A stretch of 64,000 nt of DNA from Pelagisphaera sp964404745 (GCA_964404745.1 CAYOLG010000017.1:1-64000); one strand, 5' to 3'. Shown: positions 24,788 through 34,605, numbered from the stretch's first letter. Translations and numbers: made by a program. The notes: generated by a model from the sequence alone, not told the origin.

Positions 24788-27700
24788 TTACGACTCGAAG
24801 TCTCGTTGCAGGTCAGCGACGACAGGGGCATTGCCGCGATAGCCAATGAAGGACCAGAAAGCGGCGTTGAGCAAAATCGCAATGATTAATAGGGAAAGAT
24901 TGAACACAGGAGCCGCGACTCCGAGGCGGCTCATAGAGGGGATAATGGAAACTATTGCCGCGCACAGCCCTACGCCAACGCCCCAGCCAACGAGTGAACG
25001 CAACTCTGAGAAAACGATCTTCTTGCGAACCGCATTGGGAATGCCCAGGGCATCGAGCAAGGCAAACTCATGTCGGCGTTCGGAAAGGTTTCGAGCCACT
25101 ACCACCCCCAGACCGGCGCTTCCAAGGATGACGCCGAGACCGCCAAGAACATGGAACATAGCAATGTAAGTATTCTCCACTTCGTGAAAGGCCTGCAACC
25201 TATCCGAGGCTACCTCAATCTGTCCACCCCAGGGACTAAGCCAGGATTCCAAACGGGCTCTTTTCTGATCCAAGTCCCCTTTCCAATCATCGATCAGAAA
25301 AAGTTGGTAGCCTTCATGCTGTGGATACTTTTCCAGCAAGGCGTTCTCGTCGATCAATATACTGCCTTGAAAAAAGGTATCGCTCAGGGCCCCAACCAGT
25401 TCTACCTCGAAAGGCCGTCCCCCGCTGTCCGTGTAAGTGAGCCGATCTCCAAGCTTCCGCTTGAGAGCCCACTGCAGAGTAGCGCTATCGATAAAGGCGG
25501 GTATGACTCCAGATTTCGAAACCGTTTTCAACAGAGCCCAACCCTGACTGGCGTCTAGTCCTTCGCGAATGGAATGAAAGGTGAAGGCGCCCCGCTCCTG
25601 AAAGTAGCCGCTCGACAGTCCAAGCAGGCGCGGATTGGCGGTTTGGTTCAGATTGAAGCAACTGGCATCGTCCCCTTCCCCAATACGGATCGGCGCGATT
25701 GCTTTGTCCGAGGCGACATCGAAAAGATTGTCCGGCCCCGAGTAATCGGCGGGGTCGCTCAAGGGGATCGATGTTTCCGCCCAGAAGGCGAACCCGCCGT
25801 ATCCGTTTTTTGGATCGTTTCCGCTGGTATCCTTCTCTTTTCGGAAAGCGGCCACCGACACCACTAGAAATACTCCACAGGCCAAAGTGCCGACAACGGT
25901 TAAGCTTCGCATGGGCCGTCGGCCATTATTCAAGCGGCCCAATCGACCGGCATCGATGGTCGGAGCTCCAGTCGAACTATCCATACCGATCCGAGAAGCG
26001 CAAATTCCAATGCCACCAATGAGCCAACAAAAACCCGCCAGAAAGTAGCCCACCTGAATAGGAAGCATCTGCAACAAAGACAGGGCTAAGGTAAGGCCTC
26101 CTATCACAATTCCCCCGAATCCAACGATTAACGACAGCGAACATTTGCGCTTTCGTCCTGCGACCGTTTCCTCCGAACCTTGCTGTAATCGGAAACTGGC
26201 TTGAGACCTGCTCTGCTTCCGGAGCGTGTACCAAATCGTGGCGAGAGCTAAGAGAATATTCGCCAATACGCCAATGGCGATTGTTTGCGTCGATGCCCGG
26301 AAAGCGAACAAGGATCCGGTTGAACCCGAGCTCCAGATCGTTTCCAGAAACCTCAAGATGCCCAAAGTGTATCCAGCCGCTAAGGGCAAAGCGAGCAATG
26401 TGCCAACAAATACAATTATAAAAGAACTGAGCAATCGCCAACGGCTAATCAGCTTGGGCCCTATACCCAAGGATACCAGCAAGGCATTTTCCCGGTTCAC
26501 TTGCTGCATGGAAAAGCTGAAGAGCATGGCCACCAAACTAAGCGAGGCGACAATGAGAAAGAAACTCATGCTAATAAAGAGGCCTCCGATATCGACCGGC
26601 GATACTGCCGAATCCAAGGCCGCCTTTCTAAATGGCAGAGCCCGAGCCCCGAGCATCCGCGGATCCATTTCCGTCAGAACCCGGGCTTTCAGCTCTTCCA
26701 TGCCCAGGAGTTCAGTCGGAACCCGCAAAGCGGTATAAACGCCCCAGCGGTTAGCCCATTCCCGCTCTCCAGTTTCGAGAGCGATGAACGCTTTGGGAGC
26801 TCCTTTATATTCATCCCAGTAGTCTTCGTCTTTGTCTCTAATTCGATCCAAGTCCAAGGGCATCCCTGCATCCCAATCCGCGGAATCTTCAGCATCGGCA
26901 ACGCCGGGAAAATCTGGCATCCAGAGCTGATCGGCCACCAATCCTTCGTGGGGCAAGACAGACTTGACCGTGTAGGTAGTGGTCTCTTCCACCAATTCGT
27001 TCGCTTCATCGACGACATAGTAAGACAAATCGAGCGAATCGCCTTCCTCCGCTCCCAAATCCTCTGCTAGCCAGCTCGTTATCGACGCTTCCCCAAACTG
27101 CAGATCTTCTCCCAAAAAGAGAGCTGCTTCGCTATTCACTGCTGTCACCATCGAGTAAGGCGTATCCTTTTCCTCAACACGCAGCGTATTAGCCAAATAG
27201 GTTATAACTGGTTGAGCCTCAGGAATGCTAGACCTGATAGCTGCGGCGATCGCTTCATCGATAAATACCCGTTCGCTTCGAATTTCGCTGGATCGCGCCA
27301 AAGGAACATCCACCACCGACAATCCATAATCTTCTAAGGTCATATAGGGCTCAATACGAGATAGAAGCGCCTGATCATCCATAGATTCACCCGCGCCATT
27401 CGATCCTAGCAAAATCAGATTGGCTCGATCGTTTCGCTCTATCTGCTCTTGTATCCATTCAATGGGGGCAAATATTGTAAATGGGGAAATTTGATTGGCC
27501 TGTAGACTGAACCGGCCATACTGGTCATCGCTGCGAATATCCCCGACCTTCACCCGAATTCCAACCACATTGTCCTTGCTGCCGGACATGGGAGCGTCTC
27601 TGGAAAGCAATCCCGGTTTTTCGATGCGGAAAATAAAAGCATCGCCCACCTCAAGCTGAAGCCGTTCCGCCAATCGCCAATTGACGGCAACCGTATTCGC

Positions 27701-28087
27701 TTCCTCAAATTCGGGCCCTTCATCCGGAGAGGGAGCGAACTCCCAAAACCGGGAATCGACTCCGAGAGCTTGTACATTGGGGGCTAGCAACCCTAGCTCC
27801 GACCGAGACGCGCTTGCTCGAAGCATTAGAGCAGGAGCGGCGGGAATTCCCAGGCCACTCTCCAGATCCCTTGCAAGCTCTTCTCTAAAAAACCGGTCCC
27901 CGGCCGTGAGCAAGAACTCCGCTTGCCCGACTCTCAAGGAGGCTAAACGTTTGAGAGCCCCGCTAACCGAATCACCGGCAAATAAAGCTCCTAGCAAGAC
28001 GGTCGCGCCCACAAACGTGCCCGCCAATACGCCTAGGTGAGGCTTCCGATAGTGCCAGAGGCTTTTGACTAGAAACTTGAGTTGCAT
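24788..28087 (-). CDS. ABC transporter permease with two FtsX domains
   Basis: A 1099-residue inner-membrane protein of the FtsX/MacB/LolCE type. An N-terminal transmembrane segment (HLGVLAGTFVGATVLLGALFAG) is followed by a large periplasmic MacB-like domain. FtsX domain 1 (about 490-610) contains LFISMSFFLIVASLSLVAML, and FtsX domain 2 (about 970-1090) contains GGLGVILGSAGLGVVVARNL and ends in LLIIAILLNAAFWSFIGY. Two further segments lie near 655-700. This fused permease needs the ATPase encoded just upstream (28233). Such systems move lipids, lipoproteins, peptides or small amphipathic molecules out of the inner membrane by mechanotransmission. In this cluster it could export the product or a lipid-linked form; that is inference. 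Confidence 0.85.
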   Translation of the reverse strand: MQLKFLVKSLWHYRKPHLGVLAGTFVGATVLLGALFAGDSVSGALKRLASLRVGQAEFLLTAGDRFFREELARDLESGLGIPAAPALMLRASASRSELGLLAPNVQALGVDSRFWEFAPSPDEGPEFEEANTVAVNWRLAERLQLEVGDAFIFRIEKPGLLSRDAPMSGSKDNVVGIRVKVGDIRSDDQYGRFSLQANQISPFTIFAPIEWIQEQIERNDRANLILLGSNGAGESMDDQALLSRIEPYMTLEDYGLSVVDVPLARSSEIRSERVFIDEAIAAAIRSSIPEAQPVITYLANTLRVEEKDTPYSMVTAVNSEAALFLGEDLQFGEASITSWLAEDLGAEEGDSLDLSYYVVDEANELVEETTTYTVKSVLPHEGLVADQLWMPDFPGVADAEDSADWDAGMPLDLDRIRDKDEDYWDEYKGAPKAFIALETGEREWANRWGVYTALRVPTELLGMEELKARVLTEMDPRMLGARALPFRKAALDSAVSPVDIGGLFISMSFFLIVASLSLVAMLFSFSMQQVNRENALLVSLGIGPKLISRWRLLSSFIIVFVGTLLALPLAAGYTLGILRFLETIWSSGSTGSLFAFRASTQTIAIGVLANILLALATIWYTLRKQSRSQASFRLQQGSEETVAGRKRKCSLSLIVGFGGIVIGGLTLALSLLQMLPIQVGYFLAGFCWLIGGIGICASRIGMDSSTGAPTIDAGRLGRLNNGRRPMRSLTVVGTLACGVFLVVSVAAFRKEKDTSGNDPKNGYGGFAFWAETSIPLSDPADYSGPDNLFDVASDKAIAPIRIGEGDDASCFNLNQTANPRLLGLSSGYFQERGAFTFHSIREGLDASQGWALLKTVSKSGVIPAFIDSATLQWALKRKLGDRLTYTDSGGRPFEVELVGALSDTFFQGSILIDENALLEKYPQHEGYQLFLIDDWKGDLDQKRARLESWLSPWGGQIEVASDRLQAFHEVENTYIAMFHVLGGLGVILGSAGLGVVVARNLSERRHEFALLDALGIPNAVRKKIVFSELRSLVGWGVGVGLCAAIVSIIPSMSRLGVAAPVFNLSLLIIAILLNAAFWSFIGYRGNAPVVADLQRDFES

Positions 28088-28155
28088 GCTAGCGCTTCCG
28101 AATAGCGGGGATGGCGCTTACGTCACGCCGTGTTGGCAATTCTACTCTTAACCGG

Positions 28156-28181
28156 TGCGGCACTTCGCAAGCGAAGGCCCT
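28156..28181. repeat. Small palindrome between ABC ATPase and permease genes
   Basis: GGCACTTCGCAAGCGAAGGCC has arms TTCGC/GCGAA around AA with further GC pairing outside. It lies in the 145-base gap of an otherwise compact operon and resembles REP-type palindromes. It may be an mRNA processing or attenuation point, but no T-run follows. Confidence 0.4.
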
Positions 28182-28232
28182 ACACGAAAACTGATACAGC
28201 TTGGGCTTATTCCTCACCTTTCTAGACTTTCA

Positions 28233-28928
28233 TTATTTCGCCTGAACCAGCTTCCCTTTGTTCAGTTCGTACTTGGTTTGCATACGGTTGGCCAAGGCTT
28301 CGTTATGGGTGACTGTAACGAGAGTCGCTTGGTGCTCTTGATTTAGATTGGCGAACAGGTCAGCTACTTGCTCGCCCATGGACGGATCGAGGGAACCGGT
28401 GGGCTCATCCGCGAGAACTAGCGATGGGCGATTAACCAGAGCCCGAGCCACGGCTGCCCGTAGTCGTTCGCCTCCAGATAGCTGATATGGCATGTGATCG
28501 ATTCGATGCTTGAGACCCAGCTCATCGAGCAGCGAGGCCGCCCGGGCTTTCGTCTCTTCTTCGCTCTCTTCCCACCCGCCGGCTAACCGAGGCATGATCG
28601 TATTCTCCATCACCGTGCACTGCGGCAACAGGAAATGCTGCTGAAAGACGAAGCCCAAAGACTGGTTTCGAAATCGGATCCGGTCCTCTTCGTTCATCGC
28701 ATCAAGCGCTTGGCCATCGACGACAACGCTCCCGCTAGTCGCTTTATCCAATGTGCCCAGAATGTTTAGCAAGGTTGTCTTTCCGCATCCGGACGGACCG
28801 ACGATGGCGACGGATTCCCCTTTAGCTACCGACAACTCCAGCTCGTCCAATACAGTGATATCGCCGGTAGGGCCCGGATATCTTTTTATGAGATGCTCGA
28901 TTTCAATCATTCGCGTCAATTCCTCCAT
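28233..28928 (-). CDS. ABC transporter ATP-binding protein, LolD/MacB type
   Basis: A 231-residue cytosolic ATPase. Walker A is GPSGCGKTT near residue 45, Q-loop FVFQQHFLLPQ near 93, signature LSGGERLRAAVARAL near 150, Walker B LVLADEPTGSLD near 170, and the H-loop VTVTHNEAL near 204. It powers the permease encoded downstream. The family start is normally at MIEIEHL, so translation may begin at 28910 instead of 28928. The gene begins immediately after the stop codon of the adenylate-ligase gene, indicating one transcript with the upstream genes of the cluster. Confidence 0.92.
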   Translation of the reverse strand: MEELTRMIEIEHLIKRYPGPTGDITVLDELELSVAKGESVAIVGPSGCGKTTLLNILGTLDKATSGSVVVDGQALDAMNEEDRIRFRNQSLGFVFQQHFLLPQCTVMENTIMPRLAGGWEESEEETKARAASLLDELGLKHRIDHMPYQLSGGERLRAAVARALVNRPSLVLADEPTGSLDPSMGEQVADLFANLNQEHQATLVTVTHNEALANRMQTKYELNKGKLVQAK

Positions 28929-30191
28929 CTAGATCGATACATTCCAGCGCCTTGCCTTCATCTCGAAAGCTGGCAAGCTTCCCTGCCCGGCAACTTCAAT
29001 CTGTATTCTCAAACCAAACACTTCCCGCATTCGCTTCTGAACCTGAGAAGCCAACTTCTCATCGCTCTCTGTGGAGAGATTCTCTATTGCGATCGCCGCT
29101 TGCACCATAGATTCCTTCTCGCCTATATTAACCTGATACTCGCCAATTCCATCGAACGAGCGAACGACCGCATCGATCGCGCTCGGGTAGAGATTCACGC
29201 CTCGCACCACCACCATGTCGTCCGAGCGGCCCAAAATGCCTCCCTCAAAGGCGAACGCTCGCGGATCCTCCCCTTCAACAGAAACCGGTCGAACCAAATC
29301 CCCAGTACGATATCGAATCAGCGGACTAGCCGCTCGTCCCAAGGTAGTTAGAACGAGTTCGCCTATACCGCCCGATGAAACTGGTTTTCCGGTATCCGTA
29401 TCGAGAACTTCAATATAGTAAGTATCGTGCACGGCTCGCAGCAGCTCTGGACGGGCTAGATCCGAATAGGTGACCGGGCCCACTTCCGTCATTCCATGAT
29501 GATCGAACAGCCTAGCTCCACCCCAGCCCTCTTCTATGCGGGCCCTAACTTCGGGCACGCTGCCGCCAGGTTCCCCACCAACGATAATTTTCTTTATGGG
29601 CCCATCGGAAAGATCGACGCCTTCCCGTCGCGCCACCGAGACCAGATGCAACGCGTAAGTAGGCGTGCAGCAGAGCCATTCTGGCTGATACCGCTTGATC
29701 ATTTGCAGGCGCTGCAAGCTGGTCTGCCCTCCCGCTGGCAAGCAACGGATACCCATCTGAGCAGCCGCTTCGAAAGCGGACCAGAATCCCAGAAACGGTC
29801 CAAATGAAAACGGGAACATGGCGACATCCCCTGCCTTCGCCCCACAAGCCCTCCAAATGATCTTCCAATTCTCGAGCAACCATCCCCAGCTATCCGGAGT
29901 ATCTAGCCAGGCTATCGGCTGGCCGGTCGTTCCGCTGGTTTGATGGATGCGTGTATAGTCTTTCAATGGATACGATAGATTCGTACCGTAGGGCGGGTTA
30001 TTCCGATGATCTTCTGCGATCTCCGCCTTGGTGGTAAAGGGCATCCGGTCCGAAAAAGCCTCTAACGACTCGAAACCGTTGACGCCCCGACAAGACTTCA
30101 ATTTGGCCTGGTAGAAGGCGTTCCTAGACGCGACGACCTCGATTAAACCGTTGAGAGCCGCTAGTTGCTTCTCGGCGAGATCCATCCGCAA
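28929..30191 (-). CDS. Adenylate-forming ligase, PaaK (phenylacetate-CoA ligase) family
   Basis: A 420-residue ANL-family enzyme that activates a carboxylate as acyl-AMP and passes it to CoA or a carrier. The AMP-binding motif is HQTSGTTGQPIAW near residue 90; later DHHGMTEVGP near 237 and YRTGDLV near 298 complete the core motifs, and VVRGVNLYPSAI marks the hinge to the small C-terminal domain. PaaK relatives act on phenylacetate or hydroxybenzoates. Because a chorismate-lyase-like protein is encoded in the same operon, 4-hydroxybenzoate or a related aryl acid is the natural candidate substrate; this is inference. It starts four bases after the stop of the EamA-like gene. Confidence 0.85.
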   Translation of the reverse strand: MRMDLAEKQLAALNGLIEVVASRNAFYQAKLKSCRGVNGFESLEAFSDRMPFTTKAEIAEDHRNNPPYGTNLSYPLKDYTRIHQTSGTTGQPIAWLDTPDSWGWLLENWKIIWRACGAKAGDVAMFPFSFGPFLGFWSAFEAAAQMGIRCLPAGGQTSLQRLQMIKRYQPEWLCCTPTYALHLVSVARREGVDLSDGPIKKIIVGGEPGGSVPEVRARIEEGWGGARLFDHHGMTEVGPVTYSDLARPELLRAVHDTYYIEVLDTDTGKPVSSGGIGELVLTTLGRAASPLIRYRTGDLVRPVSVEGEDPRAFAFEGGILGRSDDMVVVRGVNLYPSAIDAVVRSFDGIGEYQVNIGEKESMVQAAIAIENLSTESDEKLASQVQKRMREVFGLRIQIEVAGQGSLPAFEMKARRWNVSI

Positions 30192-30194
30192 CCT

Positions 30195-30716
30195 TCAATC
30201 GGCTTTGGCAATCTTCGCTGGCGGCGTGTCGGCCTTGGCTACCGCAGCAGGCGCGGGCTTATACATGGTCACCAAGCAACCGCCCAAGGCCGCCAAGAGG
30301 ATGCCCAAAACAAATTGCCAGGGAATGGCGGATACGCCTCCTTTGGGCGGATGAAGACTCATAGACACGATAGCATTAACGACGGGGGCTCCAGCGAAAA
30401 CGATAGACATCACCGCCGCTGGCGTTCCTTTAGCGCCGAAAGCCAGCAAAATACAGAAGGCCCCCACCGCTCCCAGCGATCCGGCGATAAACGAAAGACC
30501 CATCCCCTTGGCAGGAAATTTCATAGTCGCTCCCTGGATCTTTAACAGTATCAAGGGTAGCAATACAGCAACTACGAAATAGGCTATTCCCACAAGGAGG
30601 AACGCCTTGTAGCGACCAAGAGCGGGGTCTTTCATGGAAACTTGGCCGCTGTGCAAGAAAATGCCATAAAGGCCAAAGCAGAGGGCCGTCATTAAGGAGA
30701 AGATTAACCAGTTCAT
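30195..30716 (-). CDS. EamA/DMT-type half transporter
   Basis: A 173-residue membrane protein with about five hydrophobic segments (LIFSLMTALCFGLYGIFLHSG, FLLVGIAYFVVAVLLPLIL, GLSFIAGSLGAVGAFCILLAFG, AVMSIVFAGAPVVNAIVS, FVLGILLAALGGCLVTMY), equal to one EamA repeat. Drug/metabolite transporters of this half length work as dimers. The last 25 residues are an Ala/Lys/Pro tail (AAVAKADTPPAKIAKAD). The substrate is unknown. It sits inside the aryl-acid-like cluster between the thioesterase and the ligase, so it may move a pathway metabolite or a lipid carrier. Confidence 0.75.
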   Translation of the reverse strand: MNWLIFSLMTALCFGLYGIFLHSGQVSMKDPALGRYKAFLLVGIAYFVVAVLLPLILLKIQGATMKFPAKGMGLSFIAGSLGAVGAFCILLAFGAKGTPAAVMSIVFAGAPVVNAIVSMSLHPPKGGVSAIPWQFVLGILLAALGGCLVTMYKPAPAAVAKADTPPAKIAKAD

Positions 30717-30773
30717 AAAGGCTTAGGATTTCGAGGATTATAAATTAGTATTCGGGGATCGAGACCGGTTGTT

Positions 30774-31238
30774 TTACGACATTTGCGATTCCAGGGCCGC
30801 TTTCAGTTTGTTGTTCAATTCCATGGGAATCTCGACTGACTCGATTTCACCCGTTTGCCGATTGAACTGCACGCTAGCCGTGACAATTCTCCCTGAAGCG
30901 ACCAAGGTTTCCCCTTCGTCGCTTTCCTTGAAAATGTAGTAAAGGTAGCGGACGGAACGTCGGCGAATCTCTTGTATGCAGAGCCGGATGACAATCTGGT
31001 CTTCAAACCGGATGGGCTTGAAAAAGTCGCATGAGGCTTGGACACGCGGCCAGCCCACCGATTCTCCATTGACGATCTCATGCACTCCATGCCCAAGAGA
31101 ACGGAAGAATGCGTGCTCCGTCGCTTCCATGTAGCGGAAGAAATTAGAGAAGTGTACCAGGCCAGCCATATCCGTTTCCGCGAATTCCACGCGCCGACGA
31201 TGCTCAAAGCAATGGGGTTGCGGTTCCAGTCTACTCAT
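30774..31238 (-). CDS. Acyl-CoA thioesterase, 4-hydroxybenzoyl-CoA thioesterase (YbgC) family
   Basis: A 154-residue hot-dog fold thioesterase. The family signature with the catalytic Asp is RVEFAETDMAGLVHFSNFFR (split) near residues 14-34, and the helix begins MEATEHAFFRSLG. It hydrolyses acyl- or aroyl-thioesters, and the family includes 4-hydroxybenzoyl-CoA thioesterase. The gene overlaps the 3' end of the glycosyltransferase gene by eight bases, so the two are translationally coupled. In this operon it could release an activated hydroxybenzoate or edit mis-acylated carriers (inference). Confidence 0.88.
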   Translation of the reverse strand: MSRLEPQPHCFEHRRRVEFAETDMAGLVHFSNFFRYMEATEHAFFRSLGHGVHEIVNGESVGWPRVQASCDFFKPIRFEDQIVIRLCIQEIRRRSVRYLYYIFKESDEGETLVASGRIVTASVQFNRQTGEIESVEIPMELNNKLKAALESQMS

Positions 31239-32547
31239 CGTTACTGGGCTGAGGCTGTCGCAGAGATTTCAAGACATCTAGGAAGGCATTCTTCATCGCC
31301 TCCATTGAATAAGAACGCTCCACTCCAAGTCGACCTTGTTCTCCCATGATTTTCAATCGCTGAGGATCTTCAAGGAGGTCTCGCCAAGCTTCGGCCAGCG
31401 ATTCCGGTCCTTCAATGTCCACGCATACCCCGCCTCCGGTCTTTTCGATAATCTCCGGGAAAGCGGACGCGTTAGGCTGAGCGATAGGAACAGATGCCGC
31501 CATCGCCTCTATCCCATAGAGGCCAAATGCTTCTTCATACTGGACAGGAACCGAAAACAGGGAAAGCCCGCTCAGAAATTCCAGTTTCTCTCCACGCGAG
31601 ATGTTTGGCAGCCACTCAACTGAATCGGACAAACCAGCCTGGTCCAATTTCGACTTGAGAGATTCCACCAGAGCGACATCCCCTTTTGTCATGGCCCCGG
31701 CGATCTTCAATCGAGCGCTGTCATTCCCCAGCTGTTTCCTCAAATGAATGAAAGCGTCCACCAGAAGGGGCAATCCCTTGACCTCGCACATGCGGGCCAG
31801 ATAGCCGATAGCCGGGGGCTCGTCAGTCGCTGTGCCGCGCGCTTGGAAACCCTCTAGATTGATGCCGTTTATCTGCAGTCGAATCTGACCTGTATCCATT
31901 CCTAAACGACGTTCCATCAACCGGGCGTAGAACTCGCTGGGGGCCAATAGCAGATCAGCATCTTGACAGCGATCAGCCATCAATTGCCAGCAGCGATCTC
32001 TGTAGTCGTCGGTTAGCGAATCGAGAAAGGAATCTTCGCCTTGAAAATAGCATATCACCGGAATGTCCCACTGCTTTTTGATTTCTTTGGCCAGGCCTGC
32101 CTGCAATGCCGTCGACAAGCAAAGGGCATCGGGAACGCCATGGTCGTTAATCCACGAATACAGCTTCTTAAGTTCCTTTTCAAAAGCCTCGCCATCCAGA
32201 CGAAGCATCTCGAATGTCATCTGCCCGTGATCGCGGGCAGAGGTCATATGGCTGCGCCTAGCTGCTGAACGCAGCAGGTTCGGCTTGTTTAGAAGCTTAT
32301 CGAACCATTCGGGCGAATGCCTAAACATCGAGAATTTTTGCTGCAGGAAGATGTTGATGCCCCCGAAAAATACCGGCGAATCGGACTCCTGGCCTCCCGA
32401 GTCCTCGTCTAGCATGAGGGGGAGATACATGGGAAGAAGCTCCGCTTCATGACCGTCCTTTATCAATGCGTTCGCCAAGGCATTATCGCGCATGCAAGCG
32501 CCGCAATAATAGCTCCCGGTCCCTGGCGTTAAAAACGTGATTTTCAT
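31231..32547 (-). CDS. Glycosyltransferase family 4
   Basis: A 438-residue GT-B enzyme. The N-terminus MKITFLTPGTGSYYCGACMRDNALANAL (given here as its two halves TFLTPGTGSYYCG and ACMRDNALANAL) is the glycogen-synthase-like acceptor domain opening. The donor half has IGYLARMCEVKGLPLLVDAF near 255, VEWLPNISRGEKLEFLSG near 310, and the nucleotide-sugar EX7E motif in VPVQYEEAFGLYGIEAMAAS near 335. It transfers a sugar from a nucleotide donor to an unknown acceptor. Within the cluster it is the candidate tailoring enzyme that glycosylates the product or a lipid. It is preceded by 115 non-coding bases. Confidence 0.85.
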   Translation of the reverse strand: MKITFLTPGTGSYYCGACMRDNALANALIKDGHEAELLPMYLPLMLDEDSGGQESDSPVFFGGINIFLQQKFSMFRHSPEWFDKLLNKPNLLRSAARRSHMTSARDHGQMTFEMLRLDGEAFEKELKKLYSWINDHGVPDALCLSTALQAGLAKEIKKQWDIPVICYFQGEDSFLDSLTDDYRDRCWQLMADRCQDADLLLAPSEFYARLMERRLGMDTGQIRLQINGINLEGFQARGTATDEPPAIGYLARMCEVKGLPLLVDAFIHLRKQLGNDSARLKIAGAMTKGDVALVESLKSKLDQAGLSDSVEWLPNISRGEKLEFLSGLSLFSVPVQYEEAFGLYGIEAMAASVPIAQPNASAFPEIIEKTGGGVCVDIEGPESLAEAWRDLLEDPQRLKIMGEQGRLGVERSYSMEAMKNAFLDVLKSLRQPQPSNDE

Positions 32548-32662
32548 TGGCTAGCGAGAATTGAGGCTCCAACCAAATGGATGGTGACCCCATTCGAGCT
32601 CCACCATGTTAGAAAACCGTCTGATAACCAGTAAAAAACTGGCGTTGCTCGTGATGGATACG

Positions 32663-33934
32663 TCAGGCCTTAGCTTCGACCGCCGCTCGTCCATGAGGCA
32701 GCGGTTCGGGCAATTCCGTAATTTCCCCAATGGCCTTCATCAACGGTTCATAATCTTTGTCGACGAGATCCCCGATCAGGCAATCCGTCAGCGTACCGCG
32801 CAGATCGCCATGCATTTTAATGAGCTTGCCGAAACTGAAATCGTTGTCGTAGAACGCATAAACTAGGCTGCGCATCGTCTCTATTGCTTGGCACAAGCGC
32901 TCGCCATAATTTCGAAACTGGCTCGCGGATACGTCGCCTTTATCCAAAGCTTCGTCGATAGCGTCAGCAGCCATTTCTCCGCTTTTGAGGGCTAGGAAAA
33001 CTCCCGAGGAAAAAACCGGGTCCAAGAAAGCGAACGCATCGCCAATCAACACGATACCGTCATCTGCGCAATGCTCGGAACGGTAGGAATACTCTCCCGT
33101 GACCCAATACTCTCCGAACTGCTCGCCGCAGGACAAGTGCTCCTTAATCCACACATTGTTTTCGATCTCCCGTTCGAAAATCTCCTTTGGATCGCGCGTG
33201 TCCCTATACAGATAGTCACGCTCGGCAACCACTCCAGAGCTAACGATATCGTCCCGCATGGGGATATTCCAAAACCAGCCACGATCCTGCAAATAGGCTA
33301 CCGTGGTAGCCCCTTCGTCTAATCCCGGATCGCGCTTGGCGCCCTTGTACAAAGTCCAGATTGCGACCTTGTTCAATTTTGGGTCCCGGCGGCGCCACTT
33401 TTTCTTGCTCTGGAATAGCCCGTCTCTACCTGAGGCATCTATAGTGATCTGAGCATTCAGCTCGTAGCGCTCTCCTGAACGGTTTTCCGCGATGACGCCG
33501 ACAACTCGGCCACCTTCGTAGAGAAAGTCCACGACCTGCGTCTCTTCTCTCACTTCGGCCCCCTTTTCACGAGCATTATCGAGTATGAGCTCATCAAACT
33601 CCGATCGTTTCACCTGCCAGGTGGTCGCCGCTGGATGGTCGAAGTGTTGGAAAAAATAGAAGGGCGCCGACATTTTTCCGTCGCTAGTAACGAACTGCAC
33701 GCTGTGCTTCTGCGTGTAGGCTCGCTCATTAAGCTGATCGACGATTCCCAGGCGCTCGAAGGTGAAGTAGCAGTAGGGCATTAGCGACTCGCCCACATGG
33801 TAGCGGGGAAACTTGGACTTTTCTAGAATGACGACATCCCTTCCCTTTTCGGCCAGCAAAGCTCCCGCGGTTGATCCGGCAGGCCCTCCACCGATCACAA
33901 TGGCGTCGTAAGTCTTGGAATTCATGCTTACCAT
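32663..33934 (-). CDS. FAD-dependent oxidoreductase, tryptophan-halogenase-like
   Basis: A 423-residue flavoprotein. The Rossmann motif AIVIGGGPAGSTAGALLAE lies at 11-29; FPRYHVGESLMP near 43 and GWFWNIPM near 224 correspond to the halogenase-family motifs FPRxHxGES and GWxWxIP; the second FAD motif is GIVLIGDAFAFLDPVFSSG near 305. Relatives are FADH2-dependent halogenases, phenol-acting halogenase-like oxidases and geranylgeranyl reductases. The catalytic Lys of halogenases cannot be placed by eye, so halogenation is not claimed. In the operon it would oxidise or halogenate an aromatic or polyene intermediate. MNSKTYD at residue 4 is an alternative start. Confidence 0.82.
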   Translation of the reverse strand: MVSMNSKTYDAIVIGGGPAGSTAGALLAEKGRDVVILEKSKFPRYHVGESLMPYCYFTFERLGIVDQLNERAYTQKHSVQFVTSDGKMSAPFYFFQHFDHPAATTWQVKRSEFDELILDNAREKGAEVREETQVVDFLYEGGRVVGVIAENRSGERYELNAQITIDASGRDGLFQSKKKWRRRDPKLNKVAIWTLYKGAKRDPGLDEGATTVAYLQDRGWFWNIPMRDDIVSSGVVAERDYLYRDTRDPKEIFEREIENNVWIKEHLSCGEQFGEYWVTGEYSYRSEHCADDGIVLIGDAFAFLDPVFSSGVFLALKSGEMAADAIDEALDKGDVSASQFRNYGERLCQAIETMRSLVYAFYDNDFSFGKLIKMHGDLRGTLTDCLIGDLVDKDYEPLMKAIGEITELPEPLPHGRAAVEAKA

Positions 33935-34022
33935 TCTGTTACTCCCTTCAAATAAGACGTCTAAAAGCTAGGATATTCGTACATAAACCTCTCAAACTCA
34001 AGATCGTGTCAGAATTCCACAC

Positions 34023-34583
34023 TCACCCATCCCGTTCATAATCTATCCGGCTATCTGCTGGAGGCAGAATTTCAACGATTGATGCCAACTCTCGCCCGTC
34101 CGCGTCGCTGAGCCGATTATAACGTCCAAAAAGCGTCGCTCCGCTGGGACATCCAAACCACTTGTGGCAAATTTCCGGGGCAACGACGGAGAAATACCCA
34201 TGCGGACTACTTGTGTAGGGGCGGCCTATTTGATTGAGGATCCCCCCTAACGGCTGCTTACCCTCGATAATCAACTGCTTTTCCTTGTCAGGGAAGGCGC
34301 CTAGCTGGATCTGAATCGCGCCATATTCCACCGGCTTTCCAGATCGCTTGGCAACGAGGATGACCTCCCGGCAGTACTCCGTCGAATCGTTTTCCTCCAC
34401 CAGCACCTCGAGCCCGATCTCGGATTCGTGAAATCTGGCTAACGTGGAAGTCATATCGGATTTGTGCGCTAGCAGTTGCCGATACGGCTCCGGCATTGCC
34501 TCCGATTCCAGCCAGTTGAAGGCAGCGGGATCAATTCCGCGATCTCTCAAGATCGACTCTAGCGAATGCGTCAATCGATGCAC
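34023..34583 (-). CDS. Chorismate pyruvate-lyase-like protein
   Basis: A 186-residue protein with the fold pattern of UbiC/DUF98: LLAHKSDMTSTLARFHESE near 37-56, the conserved Arg in EYCREVILVAK near 70, YGAIQIQLGAFP near 87, PLGGILN near 111 and the late Glu in ELASIVEILPP near 170, corresponding to the substrate Arg, Gly loop and Glu of chorismate lyase. UbiC makes 4-hydroxybenzoate and pyruvate from chorismate. The family also serves pigment pathways with 3- or 4-hydroxybenzoate starters. Its presence beside a PaaK-type ligase and a 4HBT-type thioesterase is the main reason to see an aryl-acid pathway here. Confidence 0.72.
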   Translation of the reverse strand: MHRLTHSLESILRDRGIDPAAFNWLESEAMPEPYRQLLAHKSDMTSTLARFHESEIGLEVLVEENDSTEYCREVILVAKRSGKPVEYGAIQIQLGAFPDKEKQLIIEGKQPLGGILNQIGRPYTSSPHGYFSVVAPEICHKWFGCPSGATLFGRYNRLSDADGRELASIVEILPPADSRIDYERDG

Positions 34584-34605
34584 TTGGGCAGCTTCTCCAC
34601 TCGCT